A stretch of DNA of 28,303 nt from a virus: IMG/VR virus record IMGVR_UViG_3300030419_002158, positions 1 through 28,303 of that record; one strand, given 5' to 3'. Every line of letters starts with the position of its first letter. The stretch's first letter is position 1. Below are positions 7,113-14,154 of the stretch, piece by piece. The notes under the pieces are model-generated. The model ran no database searches and had not been told where the DNA came from. It worked only from the letters and a program-made list of their open reading frames with translations. Both the position numbers and the translations under genes were made by a program.

Positions 7113-8483
7113 TTACTTGCTACGTGGGTTTATTCTTCCAAAAGAATCTCTTACTAAATTTAATTTAGTATAAGTTTCTTTAGATGAAATATAGTGGCAT
7201 AAGTCAGCTATAATATATAGACCCCCATATTCCTTGTCAACTTCATCGTCTCTTTCTGCCTTTAATGCTGGGAAATCAACAAAAATGGCATCACCTGCAT
7301 GTAAACTATAGTCTGCAGCAATAGTAATTGTCTCAACCACAGAGAACAATTGATTGTATCTCCTAATGGCTTGATTCAATACAGTTTGAGACTTAAAGTT
7401 TTGTTCTGCACTACTCTCTACCTGCTGTTTAGTATTCCCTGTAGGAAGACTACCAGTATCAAATAACATGTATGTAGTACGAGTAGAATTCTTAGGTGCA
7501 TTAAACTCAAACTTATCATTCAGTTGTGGGAGATTTGTTCCTGCAATTGTAATCCCATCTTGATCCTCAGTCTCCTTTGCCGTCTGACCAAAGACTCTGT
7601 ATGCACAATTAAAAGGATCAAATACCACCAACTTAGTTTGGTATGCTCCCATCTTTAACTTCTCTTGGATCTGAACACGATTATCTGCAGTGTGTTCTAG
7701 TATCTTACCATCATAGTCAGCAGGAATTTTTGAAGATTCATTGTAAATATATTTCTTCTTCCACTTCCTTCCATTATAATCCTGTGCAAAGAATGAATCA
7801 ATAGATCTGAAATAATATCCCTCTGAAGTTTCATAGAAAAGAAAACCTGCACTGTCTCCTTCCTTTCCATCCTTACTAGGAACAGCAGCTTTAGATAACC
7901 AATTCAATAAGTAATAAGGTTTGCGACCATTACCTATAAAATTATAGTTGTTACTTGTCTCATCAATATTTAATTCCTTCTCTGTCTTTAAAAAGTCTGT
8001 AAAAATTCTCTTGATATGATCAGAGATCCTACCATCCATTCTAATGTTTACACGTGAGGACCCTTGCTCATTCCTGATTGCTTCTTCTGAAACTAATTTT
8101 ATATTAACTAATGATCTCTTAGATTCTTCAATAATAGGAGTAACCTTATTCACATATAAAGAATTACCTATAGAAGGTGTAAACCTTAACTCATTCTCAT
8201 AATTATCTTTCAATCTCATCTCTACTTCTTCAGTACCTACTAATGGTAAACCTTCTAAAACAGATTTTCCATCAACACCATAACCTGTATCAGCAAAAGT
8301 AAAATCTGCCTTGACAGTATCCTGAGTGATGCTTTCATAATACTTTAACAAGACAAAACCCTGACTCAAATCCGTATCATTATCACCACTATTTGATGTC
8401 ACCTTAATGATGCCAGGAAAAGATGGTTCAGCAAACATCGTTGCCATTCTTGCTTGAGATTTTTGGATACTATTTCTTGCCAT
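7113..8483 (-). CDS. 27: gp27-like baseplate hub protein
   Basis: 456 residues, somewhat longer than T4 gp27 (391). The N-terminal part (about 20-110) has FVLLKYYESITQDTVKADFTF followed in separate strands by DTGYGVDG, LEGLPLVGTEEVEM and LRFTPSIGN, the two-barrel pattern of gp27/gpD-type hub proteins. A later segment (HAGDAIFVDFPALKAERDDE, YGGLYIIADLCHY) resembles the tube-like barrel that docks the tail tube. It is encoded directly before the gp5-like protein, with only the His-rich gene between, supporting a hub ring/spike pair. A Shine-Dalgarno AGAGG lies about 9 bases before the ATG. Assignment is by pattern and gene order, so the exact T4 counterpart is probable rather than certain. Confidence 0.68.
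   Translation of the reverse strand: MARNSIQKSQARMATMFAEPSFPGIIKVTSNSGDNDTDLSQGFVLLKYYESITQDTVKADFTFADTGYGVDGKSVLEGLPLVGTEEVEMRLKDNYENELRFTPSIGNSLYVNKVTPIIEESKRSLVNIKLVSEEAIRNEQGSSRVNIRMDGRISDHIKRIFTDFLKTEKELNIDETSNNYNFIGNGRKPYYLLNWLSKAAVPSKDGKEGDSAGFLFYETSEGYYFRSIDSFFAQDYNGRKWKKKYIYNESSKIPADYDGKILEHTADNRVQIQEKLKMGAYQTKLVVFDPFNCAYRVFGQTAKETEDQDGITIAGTNLPQLNDKFEFNAPKNSTRTTYMLFDTGSLPTGNTKQQVESSAEQNFKSQTVLNQAIRRYNQLFSVVETITIAADYSLHAGDAIFVDFPALKAERDDEVDKEYGGLYIIADLCHYISSKETYTKLNLVRDSFGRINPRSK
7212..7240 (-). promoter_or_regulatory. Sigma70-like promoter within the gp27-like gene
   Basis: The minus strand carries TTGACA (7235-7240), a 17-base spacer and TATATT (7212-7217). It lies inside the 3' end of the gp27-like gene and points to the His-rich gene starting at 7107. 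It could be chance in AT-rich coding DNA, but the exact -35 box and 17-base spacing match three other candidates in the window. Confidence 0.4.
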
Positions 8484-8506
8484 TAATTGTTACCTCTTGC
8501 ATCTAT

Positions 8507-10168
8507 TTAAGCCGGAATTCCACCAGCATAAAGATTGTCAGAGAAATTTTCTTCCTCTGTCGCAGTAAATTCTGGAAGTGTTGAACTAACTTCATCACCA
8601 ACAGGAGTCATACCTCCTCCTTGTGCTACTGGTACTACCATCGTTTTTGAACTACCAGATTCATATGACGCATACTTACTGACAGTTGAAGGTACCTCTT
8701 TCTCAACTGCAACAACCACATCAACAGTTTTGTATCCAACTATCCTTCCTCTCCTATTGTAAATGGGTTTACGTTTAGGTTGAACCTCTTTTACAACTAT
8801 TGTTTTTTTCTTTTCCTTAGTATCCTTTGCTCCCACTTCTTGAGGTGTATCATCCTCTTCACTATCAACATTCTCCTTGCCACCAAATATCATATCATAT
8901 ATCAATCCACCTAACGCATCACCCGCAGCACCACCTGCTAAACCTCCTAAGAAAGTTCCTGCTATTGGAATCACACTACCGATCATTGCACCAATCCATA
9001 AACCTAAACCAGCACCAATGGCTTTGAATGCTGCTTTTCCTATTGGTTCTTTAAATACAAAAACATTCAAAGCAAAATCAATTAGTGCTCCAATAAAAGG
9101 AATCCTTTTAACAATAGGACTAATAAAGTTCTTCATAAACTTCAGTCCTGTTTTTGTTCCTTGCTTACCAAGAACAGAAACAATTGCTCTTCTACCTACA
9201 TTTGTTGCCTGACTTCTTGCAAACTTTCCACCCAAACCCTTAACAGCTTGAGTTCCAAATCTTCTCTGAGCAGCACGAGTACCATACCTTTGAGCATACC
9301 TTCTAATTGCTTTTTTACCACCACCTCTTGCAAGTTGTCTTGGAGTAAATCCTCGTACTGCTGATCCCATGTTACGACCAGCTCTGGGTCCAAACATTCT
9401 ACCTAATCCACCACCCCTTACTCCAATCATTGCTGCAATTAATGCAACATTCATTAACTTTGTAAAGACACCTTGGAACTCTTTGAACTTTCTTAATCCT
9501 TCCTCACCAAATGTATCACCAATCTTTTTTTCCAATCCATTAACAGCATCATATCCCTTCTCTATCATCCACGCTATTCCATTAAAGACTTTACCACCCC
9601 AGTTTATCAAAGTGTCTACTGCTCTACCTAAAACAGGAAGTATCTTTGCTATCTTAGGAGCCCAATCCAATAACTTAAGTGCTAACCAACCAAAGATTAA
9701 ATTACCAATAAAATTTTTAAGTTGATCTAAGAATCCCATTTTAGGAAGGGACATCTTCATCCTGGGTTCTTTCTTATCCTTAGGTTTCTTTAATTCAGAC
9801 TCCCTCTCATCCCTCTTCTGTCTTTCCTTTGCTTTTCTCCTACTCTTCGATTGTACCTCATCTAATGCAAGAGATCCTTTTAATAAAGTATCAATCGTAA
9901 TAACACTAGTCTTTATCTGAACTAAAGACCTTGCCATACTTTGGTCCTTAGTCTGAATAGAAGTAGAATCTTCCGTAGGTCTAACAGGAACTAAAGAAGT
10001 CTTAGGTTTAGCAACAGGAAGTTGTCCCTCCTCTTGCATTATATCTGTTACTTTCTCTCTTCTAAGTACTTTATTTTGATTACCTTTACCTCTTCCCAAT
10101 AGTTTATTAGCGGCTACTTTTTTAGCCGCTCCCGATGCCATACTCTTAATAGCAAGTCCTAATGCCAT
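8507..10168 (-). CDS. Tape-measure-like tail protein 1 (gp29 candidate)
   Basis: 553 residues, close to T4 gp29 (590). Order of parts: a basic N-terminus; a highly charged helical stretch (about 100-140, rich in Lys/Arg/Glu); an amphipathic motif LKNFIGNLIFGWLALKLLDW (about 148-167); an Arg/Gly-rich section (GGGLGRMFGPRAGRN and repeats of ARR/QRR); and a long Gly/Ala hydrophobic segment (about 370-420: AIGAGLGLWIGAMIGSVIP, then GGLAGGAAGDALGGLIYD). Such Gly-zipper hydrophobic stretches are usual in tape measures, which enter the cell membrane ahead of the DNA. The neighbouring 463-residue protein shares the N-terminal plan, including the 'F...IFG....KL.DW' motif. Which of the two sets tail length cannot be decided from sequence. 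Confidence 0.62.
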   Translation of the reverse strand: MALGLAIKSMASGAAKKVAANKLLGRGKGNQNKVLRREKVTDIMQEEGQLPVAKPKTSLVPVRPTEDSTSIQTKDQSMARSLVQIKTSVITIDTLLKGSLALDEVQSKSRRKAKERQKRDERESELKKPKDKKEPRMKMSLPKMGFLDQLKNFIGNLIFGWLALKLLDWAPKIAKILPVLGRAVDTLINWGGKVFNGIAWMIEKGYDAVNGLEKKIGDTFGEEGLRKFKEFQGVFTKLMNVALIAAMIGVRGGGLGRMFGPRAGRNMGSAVRGFTPRQLARGGGKKAIRRYAQRYGTRAAQRRFGTQAVKGLGGKFARSQATNVGRRAIVSVLGKQGTKTGLKFMKNFISPIVKRIPFIGALIDFALNVFVFKEPIGKAAFKAIGAGLGLWIGAMIGSVIPIAGTFLGGLAGGAAGDALGGLIYDMIFGGKENVDSEEDDTPQEVGAKDTKEKKKTIVVKEVQPKRKPIYNRRGRIVGYKTVDVVVAVEKEVPSTVSKYASYESGSSKTMVVPVAQGGGMTPVGDEVSSTLPEFTATEEENFSDNLYAGGIPA

Positions 10169-10169
10169 C

Positions 10170-11561
10170 TTATCTTATAAACCCTAACGTCTTAGTCTTA
10201 GGTAAACTACCCCAAGTAGTAGCAAGAAAAGGAGGTATCGCATTTGCTTGAGAGACATTATTACCTCCACCAGCAGCATCCTGTGCGATTGAAGGAGTAA
10301 CTATAACTTCAGTGGAAGGAGGAAGAGGAGGTTCTACTGTTCGTTGATCAAGAGTAGTAGCACCAGATAAAATCATTGGTGTTGAGTTATCAACTGATGT
10401 TACATTCTTAACTAATCCACCACCTTTAAAATAAGAAACCCTATTCAATAAATTATTCTGTACTACTCCACCACCTTCATATCTACCCATAGTTGGTCGG
10501 TTAGTTCCACCACCCATAGAATTCATTGCACTCAACATACCTGCACCAAAAGTATCTACAGCACCTTTACTCATTACAAATTCACCAGCAGTTAATCTTG
10601 CAGGAACTTTATCTACACCAGAAGGACCAGATACAAAACCACCTTGGTTTAATGCTTGGAATCCAGGAGTTCCTTCAAACTCCTTCATATAACCATCACC
10701 AGTAAAAGTTCCCATATTAGGTTCTGCTTTTACATCTGACCATTTACCATCATCATCACCACCTTCTTCACCACCTCCTTCTCCTTCTCCTTCTTTATTC
10801 TTATTCCGATTAAGCATCCATGCAGCACCCCCTATTACAGCCGCTCCACCAACAATAGCAGCAACATAAGGATTAGATGCTATCAATTTCGCAGTTGCTA
10901 TTCCCATCTTAACTATCCACCCAGTCATACTAACAAGAAGAGTAGATATCATTCCACCAAAAGATGTTCCAAATAAAACAACACCAGCAAGTATTGCAGG
11001 CCAATAATCCTTTGTAAAGTTAATTATTGATTCCATCTTCTTCCCATTCGCAGGGTCAGCCCACCAATCTATTAACTTCATAATCACACGACCAAAGATA
11101 ATAGTAGATATAAAATTAATTACCTGATCGAATACACTCTTGACTGGAGAAAGAATCTTTTGTGCTGTACCAGTAAATGCTTTAAAAACTTTTGATTCTA
11201 ATAACTTTTCTCTTTTAGTTCTCTTATCCTTTTCTTCTTCCTGTCCTGCTTTTAATGCTGTCTTCTTATCAAACTCTTGCTGTTTTAATAATGTCTCCTT
11301 AATAGAACCAACACTTGCTGCAATAGATGCAACCATTGATTGTAAACCCTCTTTATTATCTGCAGAGGGAGATAGACTAGCAAGTTTTTCTCCTGTTGTA
11401 ATCTTCTGTGCTTTAATTATATTCTTTAACAGCGTAATCTTTCTTGAATTATTATTAACTTTCTCTTCTAAACCCTTACCTGCAGCAAAAGATGCACCCA
11501 TAAACTTGGATGGATTTATCCCTCTTCTAGTTGTCGATGCTGCTGGGAGTGCTTCAGGCAT
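10170..11561 (-). CDS. Tape-measure-like tail protein 2
   Basis: 463 residues. The N-terminal coiled region (about 30-125) leads to QVINFISTIIFGRVIMKLIDW, related to the motif in the 553-residue protein downstream. Two hydrophobic segments follow (AILAGVVLFGTSFGGMISTL and YVAAIVGGAAVIGGAAWML). The C-terminal part has GGFVSGPSGVDKVPARLTAG and EFVMSKGAVDTFG, a block I know from the C-termini of many phage tape measures ('GG.V.GPG..D.VPA.L..GE.V....AV...G'), followed by glycine-rich turns. It overlaps the gp51-like gene by 8 bases. With gp26 and the gp51-like gene immediately upstream, the order resembles the chaperone-then-tape-measure order of other long-tailed phages. Confidence 0.66.
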   Translation of the reverse strand: MPEALPAASTTRRGINPSKFMGASFAAGKGLEEKVNNNSRKITLLKNIIKAQKITTGEKLASLSPSADNKEGLQSMVASIAASVGSIKETLLKQQEFDKKTALKAGQEEEKDKRTKREKLLESKVFKAFTGTAQKILSPVKSVFDQVINFISTIIFGRVIMKLIDWWADPANGKKMESIINFTKDYWPAILAGVVLFGTSFGGMISTLLVSMTGWIVKMGIATAKLIASNPYVAAIVGGAAVIGGAAWMLNRNKNKEGEGEGGGEEGGDDDGKWSDVKAEPNMGTFTGDGYMKEFEGTPGFQALNQGGFVSGPSGVDKVPARLTAGEFVMSKGAVDTFGAGMLSAMNSMGGGTNRPTMGRYEGGGVVQNNLLNRVSYFKGGGLVKNVTSVDNSTPMILSGATTLDQRTVEPPLPPSTEVIVTPSIAQDAAGGGNNVSQANAIPPFLATTWGSLPKTKTLGFIR

Positions 11562-11736
11562 TAGCGTTTTGCTGTCTTTGTTTTAACTGCTCTTCCTCAA
11601 GATGTGCTTGAAGAAGACCCACATAAATGTCTCGTTCCCAAGGCATCCAATTTTCAATCTCAGTTAGGCTATATTTATGGTACTGCATCAAGGCAAAATT
11701 CAACCTGAAATAATTTTCCAGGCTCATATAAATCAT
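11554..11736 (-). CDS. 51: Small tail/baseplate assembly protein, gp51-like (tentative)
   Basis: 60 residues from the ATG at 11736, or 57 from the ATG at 11727 (MSLENYFRLNF). Helical and charged, with HKYSLTEIENWMPWERDIY and LLQAHLEEEQLKQRQ. Short proteins with this 'MPWER' core next to gp26 are annotated as gp51, baseplate hub assembly catalyst, in cyanophages as I recall; T4 gp51 is far longer (249), so the name is provisional. No Shine-Dalgarno is visible before either ATG. The reading frame is open upstream through the end of gp26 in the -1 frame, and gp26 ends in a T-TTT-TTC slippery site, so part or all of this protein may be made as a gp26 fusion. Confidence 0.65.
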   Translation of the reverse strand: MIYMSLENYFRLNFALMQYHKYSLTEIENWMPWERDIYVGLLQAHLEEEQLKQRQQNANA

Positions 11737-11738
11737 AG

Positions 11739-11752
11739 CTACGCGAAAAAAG
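11739..11752 (-). promoter_or_regulatory. Candidate -1 ribosomal frameshift site at the gp26 end
   Basis: On the minus strand the zero-frame codons are TCT TTT TTC GCG TAG (stop at 11739-11741). The heptamer T TTT TTC fits the X XXY YYZ rule exactly. After a -1 slip the frame reads CGC GTA GCT ATG and stays open through the gp51-like gene to 11554. A 7-bp stem (CCTGGAA with TTTCAGG, 5-base loop) lies about 22 bases downstream, farther than usual stimulators. The P2 tail genes E/E' use the related T TTT TTG. Confidence 0.55.
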
Positions 11753-12458
11753 ACGCTAAGCCCTCAAGTACTACTTCACTCTCAACATTAGTCTTAGGAT
11801 TAGTCACCTTCACTGTATGAGATAACTTAGGCATCGTTGTAAAGAAACTTTCAATCTCCTTGAACTGAGTAGAATTCATCGACTCAAGGAACTCATTAAT
11901 CTCTTTCTTTGTACAGTCCTCAGTTGCCCATACCTCTTCAGCAGTATAGATCTTATCAATACACTGACCAATTAAATCAAAGGACTGATCCATTTGATTC
12001 TTATCATTCACATCAAAATTATTCTTGATGAATTCATTTAATGATGGGTACTTCATCTCCATCATAATATTATCATCAAGTTTAATCTTATTAGTATGCT
12101 CTTCACTCTTCTTGACTTGAATATCATCCAGGTCAATAGTTATTGGTACCTGAGTCTCTTCATCATCAGGACATATAATATTAACTTCAAGTTCTTCTCC
12201 TACCGATTTACCTCTGATATTTAAAAAGAGATATTCAATATCAAAAGTAGGAAGTGTTTCAACCTTTATACCCCTAGTGAGAATACAAGATTTAATAACT
12301 GACTTAATAGCATTTGTAATCTGCTTTGTATTTTCACTCTCCAATGCAAGTACAAGTAACTTCTCTTCCTTAACTAAGAAAGGTCTGTATTGTATTGTCT
12401 TTCCTGTAGATGGCAACTCAAGTTCATAAGTTGGTGTCGCAATTTTTGGTAAAGGCAT
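11739..12458 (-). CDS. 26: Baseplate hub subunit gp26
   Basis: 239 residues, near T4 gp26 (208). The N-terminal MPLPKIATPTYELELPSTGK, then YRPFLVKEEKLLVLALES and IKSCILTRGIKVETLPTFD, are hallmarks of the T4 baseplate family (gp26 type). T4 gp26 acts in assembly of the central hub. The C-terminus ends TCT TTT TTC GCG TAG: the last two sense codons before GCG form the heptamer T TTT TTC in the zero frame, and a -1 slip there continues CGC GTA GCT ATG into the gp51-like gene. The protein is encoded directly upstream of the tape-measure genes, the position of chaperones that use programmed frameshifts in lambda and P2. The start is the first ATG; the gap to the upstream gene is 31 bases. Confidence 0.85.
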   Translation of the reverse strand: MPLPKIATPTYELELPSTGKTIQYRPFLVKEEKLLVLALESENTKQITNAIKSVIKSCILTRGIKVETLPTFDIEYLFLNIRGKSVGEELEVNIICPDDEETQVPITIDLDDIQVKKSEEHTNKIKLDDNIMMEMKYPSLNEFIKNNFDVNDKNQMDQSFDLIGQCIDKIYTAEEVWATEDCTKKEINEFLESMNSTQFKEIESFFTTMPKLSHTVKVTNPKTNVESEVVLEGLASFFA

Positions 12459-12489
12459 AATAATTGATAAAGATTTCAGTGTGTTTTAT

Positions 12490-13305
12490 TTAGAAGAGTT
12501 GTCTAACAGTTTGTGCAGCAAATCTTCCCAGTCTCTGGTTTCCAAAGGTATTTCCAACAGCATTTCCAGCTGCTCGTGCAATCACAGATGGAATACCACC
12601 AGGACTAAATGATTGGTTATTAAAGACTGCTTGTGCTAAAGGATTTAAGAAACCAGCAAGTCCCTTCTCACCAGAGTCTATAAAGTACCTGCTGTACTGC
12701 ATAGAAACTGTACATTTTAAAAGAGAAGATGACTCATAAGACACAGGCATTGATGAGATTGCTAATGGATAAACATTAACAAAAGAATACGTAAGTGGTT
12801 TAACAAACTTCTTCTCATCTATATTCTTTTCAAACTTAGTAATCTCTAATGATCCTTTATATCTATTGGGAAACTTCATACGATAAAAGAAGTTTGGATC
12901 ACTAACTCTTCCCTGTGTTCCATTAGAAGTAGTTTCATTAGTAATATAATTCATCCATGCTTCAAAGAATCTAATAGGTAAATACTGTTCTGCATCTGTA
13001 TAGAAAGTTAGATCAGTTCTGTCATCATATATTCTACGATAAACATGTCTCTCAGTTACACCACTAAAATCATTTGTTAATTCTGATGTTGCAAACTGCG
13101 ATCCAGGTAATGAAGCCTCGGAACACATCAAATCTAATCTATCTTGATCAAGGAAACCACCCGCTTCACTCATAAACAAATTAAAAGTTCCATCATCATC
13201 AGTGGGTTTACCAATGTTGACTTGAAAGTGGGAGGTTGTAGCAGGATTAAGGAGTTTAGTCTTTATCTCTGCAAGAGTTCTAGACCTTGGTGGAACGGCA
13301 GCCAT
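12490..13305 (-). CDS. 54: Baseplate tail-tube initiator, gp54-like
   Basis: 271 residues (T4 gp54 has 320). The order of parts fits the tail-tube fold shared by gp19, gp48 and gp54: an early LMCSEASLPGSQFAT segment, RRIYDDRTDLTFYTDAEQYL, FFEAWMNYIT, then after a loop FPNRYKGSLEITKF, YSFVNVYPLAISSMPVSY and LLKCTVSMQYSRYFID. The last block is the closing strand pair of tube proteins. The C-terminal 60 residues are Gly/Ala/Asn-rich. It is the first minus-strand gene of the tail module and is divergent from gp4; the plus-strand unit next door encodes gp48, its usual partner in starting the tube. The gp54 name is by fold and context; another tube-fold baseplate protein is possible. Confidence 0.62.
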   Translation of the reverse strand: MAAVPPRSRTLAEIKTKLLNPATTSHFQVNIGKPTDDDGTFNLFMSEAGGFLDQDRLDLMCSEASLPGSQFATSELTNDFSGVTERHVYRRIYDDRTDLTFYTDAEQYLPIRFFEAWMNYITNETTSNGTQGRVSDPNFFYRMKFPNRYKGSLEITKFEKNIDEKKFVKPLTYSFVNVYPLAISSMPVSYESSSLLKCTVSMQYSRYFIDSGEKGLAGFLNPLAQAVFNNQSFSPGGIPSVIARAAGNAVGNTFGNQRLGRFAAQTVRQLF

Positions 13306-13306
13306 T

Positions 13307-13314
13307 TATAAATA
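13307..13314 (+). promoter_or_regulatory. T4-type late promoter for the gp4-gp48-gp53 unit
   Basis: The plus strand reads TATAAATA exactly, 33 bases before the gp4 ATG at 13348. It lies in the 42-bp divergent gap. Confidence 0.68.
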
Positions 13315-13323
13315 TTTTTTGAC

Positions 13324-13344
13324 CTTATATATTATGTATATAAG
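13324..13344. repeat. Perfect 8-bp inverted repeat in the divergent late promoter region
   Basis: CTTATATA and TATATAAG flank TTATG. Each arm, read on the strand pointing outward, contains TATATAAG, a late-promoter-like box pointing to the gene on its own side (13305 on minus, 13348 on plus). It could serve as paired weak late promoters or as an operator. Confidence 0.5.
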
Positions 13345-13347
13345 ATA

Positions 13348-13791
13348 ATGGGAGAAAGTATTAAGAGTCGCTTCAAACCACTTCATCCTAAGAAATATAA
13401 AGGTGATCCTAACAATATTATATGTCGTAGTAGTTGGGAACGCAAGTTTTGTCAATGGTGTGATCGAAACAGTAGTATAATATACTGGGCTTCTGAAGAG
13501 ATTAAAATACCATACGTCTCACCGAAAGACAATAGAGTGCATCGTTACTACCCAGACTTCCTAATTAAAGTACAAGAAAAAAATAATGCAGTCAAAACAT
13601 ATGTGGTAGAAGTTAAACCTAAGAAACAAACTCTTCCACCTAAACCCAGAAAGAAAGTAACTAAATCATATCTTTATGAATGTACTACCTATGCAGTCAA
13701 CCAAGCAAAATGGAAAGCAGCATCTGAATTTTGTAAGGATAATCGAATTGAATTTAAAATAGTAACAGAAGATGAGTTAGGAATCAAATGA
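13348..13791 (+). CDS. 4: Head completion protein gp4 (nuclease fold)
   Basis: 147 residues, the same size as T4 gp4 (also called gp50/65, 150). It has PNNIICRSSWERKFCQWCDR, then EIKIPYVSP, RYYPDFLIKV (Asp70) and YVVEVKPKKQ (Glu88, Lys90). Glu31, Asp70 and the ExK pair match the core of TnsA-type PD-(D/E)XK nucleases, to which the gp4 family belongs. In T4 gp4 finishes the DNA-filled head so that tails can join. All the expected acidic and lysine residues are present. It is first in the plus-strand unit, downstream of a perfect late promoter, and overlaps the next gene by 4 bases (ATGA). Confidence 0.9.
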   Translation: MGESIKSRFKPLHPKKYKGDPNNIICRSSWERKFCQWCDRNSSIIYWASEEIKIPYVSPKDNRVHRYYPDFLIKVQEKNNAVKTYVVEVKPKKQTLPPKPRKKVTKSYLYECTTYAVNQAKWKAASEFCKDNRIEFKIVTEDELGIK

Positions 13792-14138
13792 ATCGTATCG
13801 AAGCAATCAAAGAAGATCTAGAAGCAACAAATGATCCTGAAGATCAAATGCTAATGATCATGGATGCTCTGAAAGATACTGTGACACCTATCCCAGACAT
13901 CGGAAAATTCTATACCTTTGTATATAATGCCAAGACTCCTCAACTTCAGTATGATCAACACCCACTCATTGCATGTACCCATTTAGAACGATGGGGATTC
14001 AAAGGTATCAATTATCATTGGCAACAAACAAGAAATTATACATGGGAAGAACTTGCAGGTAACCTTTATATTGTTGAGTGGAATGAACTTGATGATCTAC
14101 TTGCAGTACCTTATGCAAAATACATACTAAATAGATAA
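13788..14138 (+). CDS. Conserved T4-like cyanophage protein between gp4 and gp48
   Basis: 116 residues. Helical N-terminus (EAIKEDLEATNDPEDQMLMI) followed by a beta/aromatic part: IGKFYTFVYNAKTPQLQYDQ, then GFKGINYHW and RNYTWEELAGN. I recall this 'GKFYTF.Y..KTP...YD.HP.....GINYHW' pattern in many marine T4-like phages at the same position, but know no function. ATGA overlap with gp4 and a 16-base gap to gp48 show one translational unit. A virion assembly or baseplate accessory role is inferred from context. No catalytic motif or membrane segment is visible. Confidence 0.75.
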   Translation: MNRIEAIKEDLEATNDPEDQMLMIMDALKDTVTPIPDIGKFYTFVYNAKTPQLQYDQHPLIACTHLERWGFKGINYHWQQTRNYTWEELAGNLYIVEWNELDDLLAVPYAKYILNR

Positions 14139-14154
14139 AAATAGTCCTGTATAG

